Shown here one piece after another: positions 53,476 through 64,000 of a DNA stretch of 64,000 nt. Under the pieces are notes generated by a model. That model did no database searches, was not told where the DNA came from, and worked only from the letters and a program-made list of their open reading frames with translations. The stretch comes from Polyporus tsugae (Eukaryota > Basidiomycota > Agaricomycetes > Polyporales > Polyporaceae), in the NCBI GenBank assembly GCA_024305745.1, contig JAHRBS010000006.1, positions 932,501 through 996,500 on the forward strand, written 5' to 3'. Every line of letters starts with the position of its first letter. The stretch's first letter is position 1. The translations under genes were made by a program, and so were the position numbers.

Positions 53476-55647
53476 ATGCGACTAACCATAACTTCTCTCT
53501 TCACCCTCTTCCTCGCCTTTGCGTGGGCCGGGATGGGGTTCAAACAGGAATCCGCTCGCGCGCCGACAACGTCACAGTTTCCAGACCTGTACGAGGCTTC
53601 GATAACGGAGCTACAGGACGGGTTGCAAAAGGGTCTCTTCACCAGCGTCGACCTAGTCAAGGTCAGTCAGTTACCCACACGTTCTTGCGGGCGAAGCGCA
53701 GCATTGATGCAGGTAACTTACTTATCTCCGGCGGCAGGCGTACTTCGCAAGGATTGAAGAAGTGAATCTCCAAGGCCCCACCCTCCGCGCCGTCATCGAG
53801 ACGAACCCGAGTGCGCTCGAGCAAGCCGCTGTGCTTGACCTCGAACGCCGCACAACCGGGGCCCGCGGACCCCTCCACGGCATCCCTATCATCCTCAAAG
53901 ACAACATCGCTACCCTCGCGAGTGAAGGTAGCCTCGTCTCCTCTCGCCCCCTCCCTCCCCTCTTTCTTCTCTCCCCCGTTCCTTCTTCCAACATGCACAT
54001 CGCGCTGACCCCCTCACCCCTCCCACTTCTCACGCCCAGGCATGAACACGACCGCCGGCTCGTTCGCGCTCCTCGGCTCCGTCGTCCCGCGCGACGCACA
54101 CGTCGCCGCCAAGCTGCGCGCCGCGGGCGCGATCCTCCTCGGCAAGGCGAACCTCTCCGAGTGGGCGAACTTCCGCGGCAACGTCCCCTCGGGCTTCTCC
54201 GGGCGCGGTGGCCAGACGAGCGGGCCGTACGTGCCCTTGGGGGACCCGTGCGGCTCGAGCTCGGGCAGCGGCGTCTCGAGCGCGATCGGGCTCGCGGCCG
54301 CGGCGCTGGGCTCGGAGACGGACGGGTCGATCGTGTGTCCGAGCGGGATGAACAACCTGGTGGGGATCAAGCCGACTGTGGGGCTGACGTCGCGGGATGG
54401 AGGTGCGTTGGGTCCTTGATTGCTTGCTTAATATTTTCATACGGCCCATGTTGCTCGTATGGGCGGAAGGATGCTGAACCTGACTGACTGTATGCGCAGT
54501 GGTCCCCATCTCAGAGCACCAGGACACCGTCGGGCCCATGGCGCGCTCCGTCACGGACGCGGCGATCATACTCTCCGCCATGGCGGGGCGCGACCCGCGC
54601 GATAACGCGACGCTCGCGCAGCCGCGCGTCGTGCCCGACTACACCGCCGCGCTCGACGCGGACGGGCTGCGCGGCAAGCGGCTGGGGGTCCCGCGCAAGT
54701 TCCTGGCCGGCGTGAACTCGGTCGTCGTGGCGGCGTTCAACGCGTCGCTCGAGACGATGCGCGGGCTGGGGGCGACGATCGTCGACCCGGCGGACTTCCC
54801 GGACTTCGACGAGTTCGCGGCGTCAAACAACGAGACGATCGTGTTGAGCACCGACTTTAAGGTCCGTGTATTTTTGTCGTACCAGGGGGCTGTCGGGTGC
54901 TGAACTTGTAGCTCGCGGGCTTTTGGCTAGGTCGACGTGACCCGGTACATCTCGGAGCTGGTGGAGGTCCCGACGGGAGTGAAGAACCTCGCGGACCTGA
55001 TTGCGTTCAACATCGCGCACGCAGACGAGGAGCTCGTGCCTCCGTTCTGGACCGACCAGTCGCAGTACGCCCCAGTTCTCGCTTCTCCCCCGCTCCTGTG
55101 CGCCTCGTATCTCAATGACAATATTAATATCAACGTTTAGGTTCATTGCGTCTGAGAACACAACCGTAGACCAGGCGTTCTTCGACGCGGTCGCCGCCGA
55201 CAAAGACTTGGGAGCGACGCGCGGCATCGACGCGACGCTGCACGCGTTCAAGCTCGACGCCCTCCTCCTCCCGACGGACGTCTCGTCTGGGCCCGCGGCG
55301 ATCGCTGGGTACCCTATCATCACCGGTACGTGATCATTCTTCCTGTGTCTGGCTCGCGCGGATCTACCTCCACATTCGCGTTTAATCCAACTCGCATACC
55401 GATATCTGCAACAGTGCCCCTCGGCTTCCTGCCGCCCAACACGACGCTGGCCCCCGCGCGGCCGACGCGCTCGAGCGGGCCCAACCAGCCGTTCGGGCTG
55501 TCGTTCCTCGGGACGGCGTTCAGCGAATTCGGGCTCGTCTCGCTCGCGTTCGCGTACGAGCAGGCGACGCACACGCGCCTCGAGGTGCTCGCGTTCCCCG
55601 CGGCGATCCCGCAGACGCAGCTCGTGGACGTCGTCGCGGCCAAGTAA
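53476..55647 (+). CDS. Secreted amidase-signature hydrolase, seven exons, 550 aa
   Basis: Exons 53476-53661, 53738-53927, 54040-54402, 54500-54861, 54931-55064, 55141-55325 and 55415-55647. The N-terminus MRLTITSLFTLFLAFAWAGM is a signal peptide or anchor. The catalytic triad Ser-cisSer-Lys of the amidase signature family is complete: Lys in IPIILKDNIAT (about residue 115), cis-Ser in GSSSGSG, and the nucleophile Ser in SETDGSIVCPSG. The C-terminal part carries ALLLPTD and AAIAGYPIIT. Expected reaction is hydrolysis of a C-N amide bond outside the cell or in the secretory route; substrate cannot be read from sequence. The in-frame upstream ATGs lack support because they would mask the signal peptide. 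Confidence 0.92.
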
Positions 55648-56059
55648 CTTCTATGTGCATACAAGTCAAAGGTCTATAGCGTTGGGCGCGGGTAACGACA
55701 GGCGGGATACAGGGGCGTACAGTGGCGAGGTTTTAGTGGTTATGTAAAGCTAACGGTGTACAGTAGATAGTAGTGCTGGTAGCAAAGGGATGGTGTCCGA
55801 TTATCGATGTACATGTACCGATGGTGATGGAGTACGACAGGGTGTGCGGCGATACAGCGGGGATACGACAACTATAGAGTGTCCGACAAGAAAGGTCAAG
55901 TCCGTGTACATATCGTACGAGATGGAGGTGGTCCGAGAGTCCGAGGAATAGTTCGTCAAGTATACGTGAGTCCGGAGGGCAATACAATATCATCGTGAGG
56001 GGGTAGCGTGAAGCGTGAATCATGAGCAGCATGATCTGTGAAGATCGCGAGGAAAGAGG
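55648..56059. other. Convergent intergenic region
   Basis: No gene recognised between the amidase and the small secreted peptide. Confidence 0.4.
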
Positions 56060-56339
56060 TCAGTAAAGTGCGAACGCGGGAGGCTTCGGGGACATACCTC
56101 GTCTATTTCGAGTCGTGGAGGGGTCGTGGCGTCATGCGCTCATGCACTCACGGGTGCGCACGGGCGCGCCGCATATAGGCGTGTGGCTTCTGGGTGGGGA
56201 CAGCAGCAGGACTGTTGATGGCAAGCAGGGGCTCTGGGTACGCTGCGCGCTGGGAGGCAACGTCTCCGAGCGGAACTGCGCTGGCGGTTGTGGCGAGTGC
56301 GATGAGTGCGGCTGCGAGGAAGGTGCTGAAGAACTGCAT
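56060..56339 (-). CDS. Small secreted peptide, two exons, 76 aa
   Basis: Exon 1 is 56152-56339 and exon 2 is 56060-56102, with a 49-nt intron, GTGAGT to AATAG. Unspliced, the frame ends at 56148 after 63 residues. A clear signal peptide (MQFFSTFLAAALIALATTAS) precedes a short cysteine-free chain with a dibasic-rich site (YMRRARAHP), a possible Kex2-type cleavage point. It does not end in CaaX, so it is not a standard basidiomycete pheromone. Family unknown. Confidence 0.55.
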
Positions 56340-57277
56340 CGCTAGCTTGAAGTTTGGCTATCTAACCAGAGGTGAATTCACCGTTAGGTCACATTCGGAG
56401 AGAGGGAAAGATCTGAAGGTGAAGACGCACCGGAGGTATTAGAAGGATAAGGGGGAAGGAGGTAGCGCCACGAGGTCCAGGGGGGTAGCGGGGGTGGGGA
56501 GGACGGACTGAGAGAAGCCTGTCACGGACGCAGGGGGGTGGTATATATGAGAGCGTGCCGCCCTTTGTGAATGGCGAGGCGCAGTGAGACCAAAACTTTG
56601 AGACGCAGCGGCGCTGGCGTCACGGTCAGGGGCGAGCCGGGCGTGCGTGCGGGGATGGAGGGGGGTGGTGCCGAGGCCTTGCGGCGAGGCTGTTCGTATA
56701 AATGGATGGTCGGGAACTTCTCGGCTTCACTGCACCGGGGTCTTGAGGCGTTCCAGTCTCCTCCGAGAGGGTAAGGAGCGAGGCGAAGGTTCCGGGATTG
56801 AGCTGGCGGGGTACGGGGGCCAAGGAAGGACGTATGGGACGAGCTGCAGGTGGCGGCTGCCGGAAGACATTTGGTGTGCCAATACGTCACCAGTGCTGCT
56901 GTACATGCTGCGCGACGCTTGATGGCAAATCTCTTCACTGATACATTGAGGTTTAACAGACCGGCCTCGTTGCCCTCCGCCTACACTACAAACACGACAT
57001 GGGTGCACCGGGGGCTATTCAATATTATTTGACCTCAAGGTGAGTCGACAGAGGGCGACCTTCGATATCATTCCGGGAGCTCGGAGGAAAGACTGAGAAG
57101 CGCCTACTACGATCACCAACGCGTGGTGGCTGTTCTCTCCCTTGGCCGAAATCCCAACCACCGACCAGGCATGGTTGAATTGGTTCTCCATCTGCAATTG
57201 TTCGATGCTTTCACAAAGTCCTTTCACAGAACAAAAACGTGGCTTGCCTATGCCAAAATCGAGTCATTCTCTCGTCG
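56340..57277. other. Gene-free stretch
   Basis: Several overlapping short frames, none with a domain. The right end is the promoter of copy E. Confidence 0.45.
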
Positions 57278-57284
57278 TATAAAA
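57278..57284 (+). promoter_or_regulatory. TATA box of copy E
   Basis: TATAAAA (in GTCGTATAAAAAGCGGC) lies about 110 nt upstream of the ATG at 57390. It shows that an in-frame ATG at 57123 is not the start. The TATAAGTG core of copies A-C is absent. Confidence 0.7.
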
Positions 57285-57389
57285 AGCGGCTACGGTGTGC
57301 AGGTGCGGCTCGACTACCATCCACCACCCCCGTCCCTTCAAAGTTCAACCACCACTATTTTCCCCCTAAGTGCGGCCGACACGCTTGGA

Positions 57390-59478
57390 ATGGACATCAA
57401 CCCGAACACCCTCTTCATCGCCAACCGCGACAGGGACCCCAACGAAGTCGATCCAGAGGGCCGCAAACGCCGTCTCTGCAACATCTGGCGGCGCATCCCC
57501 GACGGCCGCTACCTCGAGAAAGACCAAGCACCCGTCGGCTACCGCACGCCCAACGGCCTCGTCTGGGGCCACACCCTCGACGAGCTCGGCCTCATCGAGC
57601 GCGATCCTGGGCTCCCGATCTACACCCAGTACTCGCGCAGCCAGCTCAAGGAGCTCGGTGAGAACTACGACGACGCCGACTGGGACGGCGAGCCCCTCGA
57701 ACGCCCGCGTGTCAAGCGACCCTGGCCCGTCCTCAAGCTCCCGAAGCGCCACCCCGCGAACACAACACCGCCCATCGGCGCGATCGACGGCGGGTGTGAC
57801 GAGGAGCACGACGAGGAATGCACGTACACGGTGCGCTGGGACGAGTTCAGCGACGACCGCAAGGGCAAGACCACCCCGCGCGTGGGACAGCCCGCGCCTG
57901 CGTGCTCGATGGACCCCACGAACCCGTGCACGGGCTGCTGGATCTCGAACGATCCTTCTGGTAGAGAGGGCGACGTGTTGCGGAACCCGACTGGGTATGT
58001 CTACGACTACGTGTGGTGCGACCACTTTGCCGCGTGCGCGAAGGAGGCAGCCGACCCTTGCTTCTTCCTGGGGCAGAAGACGCACGACATGATCTGGGAG
58101 CCGCGCATCTTCGCGGACTTCGTTGGCGTGCTGAGGTTCGACGCTTTCGGGGAGTGGCACAAGTTCCTCCCGCCCGAGGCGCTGTCTTCTGTGCTGGAGT
58201 ACCTCAAGGCGACGGCCGACGAGCGGACTGGGGACTCTGGGGCTGCGCATCCGAAGACGTCTGGGCTGCATGCGTGCAAGGGCTTGCCTTTCTCGTTCTC
58301 TGTCACTGATCTCGACCCTGAGGACGAGGAATTCTACTACCGGGCTCGCGCGAGTGGATTCGATCTCACCAAGATGGACGGGAAAGGGAAAGCTACCGAA
58401 GCTCCTGGACTATTCTCTCTCAAGGACCTCCCCAAGCTCGAAGAGTTCATCCCAGAGGGTATCTTCCCGGACGTCCTGCTCGTGCACGACCCCGCAAAGC
58501 TCACCAACCACACAGAGCCTGGGAGCGAGCCCGTCAAGTACAAGCGTCTCTTCCCTGCTCTTGCGCGCGACAACGACTTCGACAAGGATATCAAGGGGTC
58601 CTCCAAGACCGAGAACGTCGCGCACCTCCACCTGCACAAGACCAACCGCCTCGGCGAGGGCCACCACTCCTACGTGTACCGCGCGCCGCTCACGCTGCCC
58701 CCGCCTTTGTCCGCGCGCTCGCACACGGGCCAGTGCACCGTTGCGGCGAAGCTCGCATTCCCGCACTGCACCGCGCACGCGCTCCTCGCCAACGAGGGCA
58801 AAGTCTACAGCGCGCTGCCGCGGCACACGCAGGAGGAGTACTGCGGGTTCAATATCACGCCGCCGTGCAACTACCCCGTCCCTGTTGGGGCGATCGCGCC
58901 AAAGTTCTTCGGGTACTACGTGCCTGTGGGCGAAGACGGTGAGGTAATGGAAGGGTATGATGATAAACAAGAGGAACACAAAGGGTGCAGCGAGTCACGG
59001 CCGTGCAAGGTGGAGTGGGCGTCGCCCATCCTGCTCATGGAGGAGTGCGGGGTGCCCGTCAAGCCGGAGAAGTTCAGCGCGGACGAGAGGTGCGTTGCTT
59101 GTTGTTGTTTTTCTCCTTTCCCCTCTCCCCTCAGCTTCCGCTCTTATACTCTCGACCGCTAGACTCACGGATCCTTGCAGGACGGAGTGCTTCTCGCTCC
59201 TGCACCGCCTGCACAAGCTGAACATCGTGCAGGGCTCGTTCTACGTGCGCAACGTCCTCATCCAGCCGGGGCCGCTCACGGACGCCCCGGAGCGGCGCTC
59301 GCTCGACACGCCGAGCTTCCGCATCATCGACTTTGGGCGTGGGGAGGTGTACGAGGAGCACGCGGGCATGACGCACGAGGAGCGCGAGCGGGCGCGGGAC
59401 GCGTTCGCGGCGCGCATCAGGGACGAGCAGAAGGGCGCGCGCGAGCAGATGCTGCTCGAGTATCCGTGTGGGTTCTGA
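57390..59478 (+). CDS. Kinase-fold family copy E, long form (predicted pseudokinase), 665 aa
   Basis: Exon 1 is 57390-59089 and exon 2 is 59181-59478; the intron has GTGCGT and TTGCAG ends. The first 335 residues are unlike copies A-D: structured-looking, with Trp and Cys (CTGCWISND, WCDHFAACAKEAADPC) and no Ser/Pro-rich tract. From about 340 the family core appears: FIPEGIFPDVLLVHDP, LGEGHHSYVY (about 418), VAAK (about 450), PKFFGYYVPV, LLMEECG, QGSFYVRN (about 583), IDFGRG (about 616) and a 47-residue tail. The acidic linker is replaced by a shorter, Cys/Pro-containing one. HGD is again QGS. Located over 30 kb from the duplicated block, with unrelated flanks, it may represent the parental type from which the short copies arose. 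That is inference. Confidence 0.88.
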
Positions 59479-59960
59479 GATCTGAGACTGTGCTGCAGAC
59501 TGCAGTGGGTGCGAGCTGGTGCATGATGCTGTACATGGTCCTGCCCAAGCTCCGTCGGTATGTTCAAGAGGGGGGATTCACTTTGTTTCTGCTTTTCCCA
59601 TTCGGGTGTTGGGTCCTTTGTATGACAAGTAACGCGTGGCGTGATGCTGGTAGCGCTTCCTTTGACGGGGAGCGAGAGAGCACGCCATATATACGAAGTT
59701 GCGAATACGATTGTCGATGAAAAAGTTGCCGTTATCCAACCTTCGCGAAGCCTTGCTATCGACCCCGTGGACACGGGGATCAAACACGCACAGACAAAAG
59801 AATGTATATGCGGCGGCCAGGATACAAGTATCATACAACTAGACAAAGGGACGTCTCGACAGCGCACGACCCTACAGCTATGTTACATTAATGATTGCGG
59901 TGATTTCTGTTGTGACGACAATGAGTGGTGTCCGTCTATGCCCAATAATTTACAAGGCCT
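59479..59960. other. Convergent intergenic region
   Basis: 3' flanks of copy E and the HABP4-type gene; nothing recognised. The 3' block of copies A, C and D is not present. Confidence 0.45.
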
Positions 59961-60511
59961 TCACGGCGGTGGCCTAGACAAAGACCGGTCAGTGATGCCG
60001 TACAACAGGCAAGGAAATGCGCATACATTAGCATTAGTGACGATGGGAACGGTGTGGGTCGGGGACGTCGAGAGCACGGGCGCGGTGCGCGCGATCGACG
60101 CGAGGTCCGTGTCGGGCGACTTCAACGCCTTCTTGCGGAACTCGATGCCCTGCTTGATCTCCTCTGCGGAGAGCACGCTCCCGCGCCGCTCTGTCGCAGG
60201 GCGCTCTGCCTCGCGCTTCTCAGTGGGCGAGCCTGCCAATGTCATGCAAACCCAAGCGGAAGTTACCGCAGTCAGCATTCGGGAAGAGAAGGAAGGGAGG
60301 GATGGGATGGGGGGCGCGTACCGGCTTCCTGCTCGAGCTCGGCCTGCTCGTCCTCGAAGGCGGCGGTCTCGATCTCGAGCTCGTCCTCGAGGCTGCCCCA
60401 GTTGTAGGGGCCGGCGCCGCCCTTGGGGATGTGCTTGTCCATGCCGTTCTTGGCCTCCGAGCGGTCCTTGTTGATCGCGTTGGGGTAGGATGCGCGGGCC
60501 GTACGGGTCAT
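59961..60511 (-). CDS. HABP4/SERBP1-type RNA-binding protein, two exons, 153 aa
   Basis: Exon 1 is 60322-60511 and exon 2 is 59961-60232. The N-terminus reads MTRTARASYPNAINKDRSEA, then KNGMDKHI and GGAGPYNWGSLEDELE. These are hallmarks of the hyaluronan/mRNA-binding (Habp4, SERBP1/Stm1-related) family, which associates with ribosomes. The C-terminal half is charged and ends EEIKQGIEFRKKALKSPDTD and a Ser/Thr/Pro tail. The upstream part of the open frame (Pro/Thr-rich, from 60784) is excluded because the conserved N-terminus starts at the inner ATG. The 5' flank carries a GGT microsatellite. Confidence 0.8.
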
Positions 60512-60585
60512 GGTGGTATGCACAGGCTCTGGGGTGTATGCGATGCGCGCTGCTGGAGGAGGATACAGAACGTGAACGGCGGTGA

Positions 60586-60632
60586 CGGTGGTACAGGTGG
60601 TGGTGGTGTGTGGTGGTGGTGGTGGTGGGAGA
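60586..60632. repeat. GGT-rich microsatellite
   Basis: Imperfect run of GGTGGTGGT and GTGTGGTGG units in the promoter or 5' UTR of the HABP4-type gene. Confidence 0.8.
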
Positions 60633-61508
60633 GGGGTGGGAGACAAGCGAGCCCGCTTGTTATATACCGAGGGTTGCTGCGCCACTTGACTTCGCACTGG
60701 TGACCTTCGCGAGAGTTCGCTCGCGTGACTCCGATGTCGCCAAATTGAAAAAAGGAGTGAGCCCGTGCCCGGATGCAGCGTCACGTTTCGAACTGGGACG
60801 TTCTAATTATTTGTGAGTGCCGTGACAGAGACGTACGCGGTTTGAATTCGAGTGCTCCCGCCGGTTCTAGTCCTGTTCTGTTCCCTGTCGCCCGCCCATG
60901 GCCACTCGACCCGCTCTGGCCCCTCGTGCAACGTCATGGTCGCCGCTTCCATCATCCTTCCATATGCCGCGGGCGTAACTTGTTCTTCCGGAGCAGCTTC
61001 GCGACCAACAGTGGCGAAAAGGCGTGGTGCGGGCCCGGATGGATGCGGTCACAGTACATATGTCGCGTGCGGCGAGGAATAAAGGAGCAATTGGCGAGAC
61101 CCAGTCGACGAATGACCTATGCGGGGAAACGTGGGAAACTCTAAGGTCTAAGCTCGGCCGTTGCCGGTGCCTGCCCAGATCTGGAACCTCGGTAGGGACC
61201 CCGGCACACCCCTGGAAGGACATGTAAGTACACCGGACACCTTCTGCAAGTGCAAGTACTTCCTGTGCCCGAGACTGAGAGCTTCGCGAACAATACTGCT
61301 ACGACTGGTGTCTTCGGGCTTCTATCCACAACTATTCCTACCTATCATCCTTCTTAGCCTTCTTGCTTCGTTCCCAGGCTTGGAACTTGATCCGTTCTTC
61401 TCAGTCTCCTAGTTTCGTTCCTGGACGCCACGACAGCCTTGACGACGACGTCCACGGACCACGGCTCGCCAGCTACTCTAGCGAACTTGAAGATAGTCTC
61501 AGACAGAC
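60633..61508. other. Divergent intergenic region
   Basis: Promoters of the HABP4-type and 5-phosphatase genes. No gene recognised. Confidence 0.4.
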
Positions 61509-64000
61509 ATGTCAAAGCCCGTAGCAAGCCCCTCCGACGTTGCCCTGGACATCATCCGTCCGTCCGAGGAGGTCAAGGTCGCGATCGACGCCGGCATGGC
61601 TTCCAGGACCCAGGCCGACTCGGACACCTGGACCGTAGACGACCACGAGCCTCCCGTGCGAAGGAGGAGGATCCTCGCGGTTGTCTCGCACCTACATTCG
61701 AACGGCAAGCGCGAGCAGGGATGGTGAGTTTTGTTTCTACGTTTTCCTGCGCGGTGGTGAAGCAATGTCAGCGGATGGAGAGGTGAACGGGGTCATGTGT
61801 TTTCGCTGCCGAATGCAAGTGCAGAATATGAATGTGAGGGAGGGGGAGTACCAGAGTTCGCGTCGTGTCCATGCCCGTGTGCTCGAGTGCATATACTTGG
61901 AAGCGAGAGCCTTGCACCTTTCAGGACCGCTCGCGCATTCACACGCACTCATAAACCTACGCTCCATGTCTGCCTCTGGACGTCAATCTGCTGTGCGCCG
62001 TTCGTGTCATGTTCCGTGCAAGTCGAGGTCGCGAAAAAGGGCGACGTCCCACTGGTGCGGTGCAAACACCTCTGGCCCCCCGTGCGCCTGGTGCGGTCTA
62101 CCGATAAACGGCCTCGACGTGCCCGGGTCTGGCAGTGGTCTGACTCACAGTGAGAACGCTTTCCGCGCATAGTGGACCGGCGATACCGCCGTGCCCGCTT
62201 ACAGCTTGTCTCCGTAGCATCGCGCTCGCGTTCGGATGTTCTGCGCTCGTGTGGCTAAAGGTCGAAGGTGGTGGCAAGCGCCTCCCAAAGAAAGAAACCT
62301 CTCTCAGCTACGTTTGTCCAGATAGATGACGTTTCGGCACAAAGGTCGCCCCTTCCGCACCTTCTCCGGCGGATTTTTTCCCGTTCAAAGCATCCAAATG
62401 CTTATTGTCAGACACATGCCCCCTTCACGGCGGACATTTGGCTATTTTCGACTGGAGGAAAGTCGATGAAAAAGGGGAGGCTCGTGAAAGCCTTTTCTCT
62501 CCACGTGACCAAATGAGAGAAAAGTCATTCGAAAGTGTCCTAAAAGGACAACTTTCCTCCCATTTTGCTTCGCTTTTCACCCACCGGCGAAAATTTAAAC
62601 ACGAGCCATCACCTTTTGGTCGACTTTTCTTCAGTCCGAAATCACCAAATGCCCGCCGTGCTTGGTTTCTAGGAGCCACCTGTGGCGGCGCCGCACCGTA
62701 GCCACGCAGTCCGCGTCTCCTCTCCGGACTACGGGCATAGTGCGCATTTGTGCATTCCCCGACCGACTCTCTTGACGAGCACAGGCTGGCAGGCTGTGGC
62801 CTTACATGCGGTGGACGTATTAAAGCAAGCGGTGCGAATTATGCGTGAGTGCATCCGAGGCTGTCGGTAGAAACGTTTGTCCGCGTCGGAGCGCTGGATC
62901 CGCATGCACCACCTTCGTTAGGTTTTATTCAAAGCGCAGAGGGCTGAATCTGCGATACACAGCTGGTGGCTTCGGCCCCGGGCGTGTCATGCGGATAGAC
63001 AGTGTTGTGAAACTCATGGTCGTTACCATGCCACGCGATGCCTGATATGTTGGGAGGTGCACTTCAGAGTCGGGGGAATAGACGGTTTGACTATGCGGTG
63101 ATACATATCCACCTGAGCATGCGAGATGGAAAGTTCTGATTGTGCGGTGATGGAACGAAAGCTGCCGGCATTCATTTGCTTCGTCGTCTTGTGGATTCGC
63201 CTCGTGGGCTTTCAGACATGTTTGTAACTCACGTGTATATCTTCGCAGCGTGTTCGTGTTCGCCCAGAAGCCGGCACGCATACGGTCTATGGCCGACGAG
63301 TATATCGTCGAACATGCTTTCCCGGTCGTTCCCAGCTTTTCGATATCCATGTCCCAGCCTCGACAGATGACGCTGGGCCTGTCGTCTCCGCCTCCGGGAA
63401 GCACGTTTGCTTTGGACCAGCCGAGAACAGGTACGTTGCCGATCGGAGAAGTCCCCCTTGTGTCTGGGTTGTCCCATTTTATGGGATAGAAGTGTGAAAT
63501 AATCCAGGCGGCGTGTCGATCGCGCTCCGTGGTGGATAGATTCTATGAGAGTAAGAGATCTACAGATATTTTCCCCTCAAATCGAGCTGCTCCACCCGCC
63601 AACAGCTACGGAATATCTGACGCGGAGGACTGTAGAACTCACCATTACCATCAACTCCGGAGAAGATACCCCTTTCTTGCCTGTCACCCTACAGACCGGT
63701 GATACCCAAGGACTTCGTCGCCTCCTCGACGAGTGCAAGCGTTTGAAAGACGTTTCAAGTATGTCTTCGTCGACGCTTGCGCCGGCAGAGCTGGCTGACC
63801 CCTTAATCAGCGGCAGAGGCGGATGATGACTACGACTTCGAACCCTTCGCTTGGGTGGCGCCTTACACCGTGGACCACGCTATCTCGCCACTTCGTGGGT
63901 ATTCTTCCATGGTTAAGCATCAAGAATGTCAAAGTTACTAGCGTCAACAGTTTCTCCTATACCCCCTGATTTGCGGCACGCGAAGAACCCCGTCCATGCC
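61509..64000 (+). CDS. OCRL-like inositol polyphosphate 5-phosphatase, N-terminal part, cut by window end
   Basis: Exons: 61509-61723, 63249-63430, about 63556-63758, 63811-63894 and 63951 onward. Junctions keep frame: RRRRILAVVSHLHSNGKREQG, then CVFVFAQKPARI, MADEYIVEHAFPVVPSFSIS, LTRRTVELTITINSGE, LRRLLDECKRLKDVS, FEPFAWVAPYTVDHAI and PPDLRHAKNPVHA. This is the regulatory N-terminal domain that precedes the 5-phosphatase catalytic domain in fungal OCRL/INPP5B-like proteins, which act on membrane phosphoinositides. The catalytic domain lies beyond the window, so the assignment rests on these N-terminal patterns. The first intron (61724-63248) is 1525 nt, about twenty times the norm here, and contains a MITE. 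The start of exon 3 is uncertain by about ten bases. Confidence 0.65.
62426..62660. mobile_element. CACTA-like MITE, 235 bp, with CTT target duplication
   Basis: Terminal inverted repeats start CACGGCGGaCATTTGG and CACGGCGGgCATTTGG and stay similar for about 60 bp at roughly 75-80%. CTT flanks both ends directly (62423-62425 and 62661-62663). A CAC start with a 3-bp duplication fits the CMC/CACTA superfamily. No coding capacity is present. It sits inside intron 1 of the 5-phosphatase gene. Confidence 0.8.

Noticed and set aside
57123..57389. Upstream ATG at 57123 extending copy E by 89 residues
   Set aside because: It precedes the TATA box at 57278, and the extension has no family similarity.
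57366..58271. 301-codon minus-strand frame opposite copy E
   Set aside because: Val/Arg/Glu-rich mirror of the coding strand, a typical GC-rich shadow.
61797..62153. Cys-rich frame inside the 5-phosphatase intron as a zinc-cluster gene
   Set aside because: Cysteine spacing does not match Zn2Cys6 or other known clusters, and no start or splice pattern supports it.

Overview
The window is nuclear DNA of a filamentous basidiomycete, most likely an Agaricomycete of the polypore (Polyporales) type. Genes are dense, on both strands, and split by many 46-110 nt GT-AG introns. The content fits such a fungus: a polyporopepsin-like aspartic protease, a secreted GH43 enzyme, HET-domain proteins, a DUF6534-type seven-helix protein, a MARVEL-like four-helix protein and BTB proteins with long Ser/Pro-rich N-termini. 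All spliced models were built by eye from frame, splice sites and family motifs. No alignment or database search was run. Species and exact 5' ends are therefore inference.

Layout. About 1-26.6 kb is an accessory, duplication-rich block. It holds four paralogues (A 2081-3641, B 4790-6628, C 23833-25482, D 15006-16654) of a kinase-fold family, each with a decayed relic of the same family upstream. Two HET-domain genes (17116-20451 intact, 21543-23433 broken), a second and diverged kinase-like gene (12402-13420), MIC10 (8408-8969), a 49-residue ORF and the UV endonuclease gene UVE1 (9950-12177) are interleaved. From 27 to 33 kb come an aspartic protease, a GH43 hydrolase and a zinc alcohol/butanediol dehydrogenase. 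From 33.5 to 50.3 kb lie a BTB gene, SMP3 (GPI mannosyltransferase IV, with a MITE in an intron), two hypothetical genes, an F-box/LRR gene split by a stop codon, a MARVEL-like protein, an initiator tRNA-Met, a seven-helix protein, SPC25 and RPB9. From 50.5 to 64 kb lie a second BTB gene, a secreted amidase, a small secreted peptide, a fifth and longer kinase-fold paralogue (E), a HABP4/SERBP1-type RNA-binding protein and the 5' part of an OCRL-like inositol polyphosphate 5-phosphatase. The first intron of that last gene is about 1.5 kb and carries a CACTA-like MITE.

The most unusual signal is the kinase-fold family. All five copies keep the glycine-rich loop, the VAxK lysine, the catalytic-loop Asn and DFG, but the HGD catalytic aspartate is replaced: the site reads QGS or QNS in every copy. 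Each protein also stops 38-69 residues after DFG, so most of the C-lobe is absent. Copies A-D share a promoter architecture (TATAAGTG core, upstream TGACTC/TGACTCA sites) and partly a 3' flank. Together with the interleaved HET genes this looks like an amplifying, partly decaying family, possibly linked to self/non-self or stress functions. That functional link is inference only.
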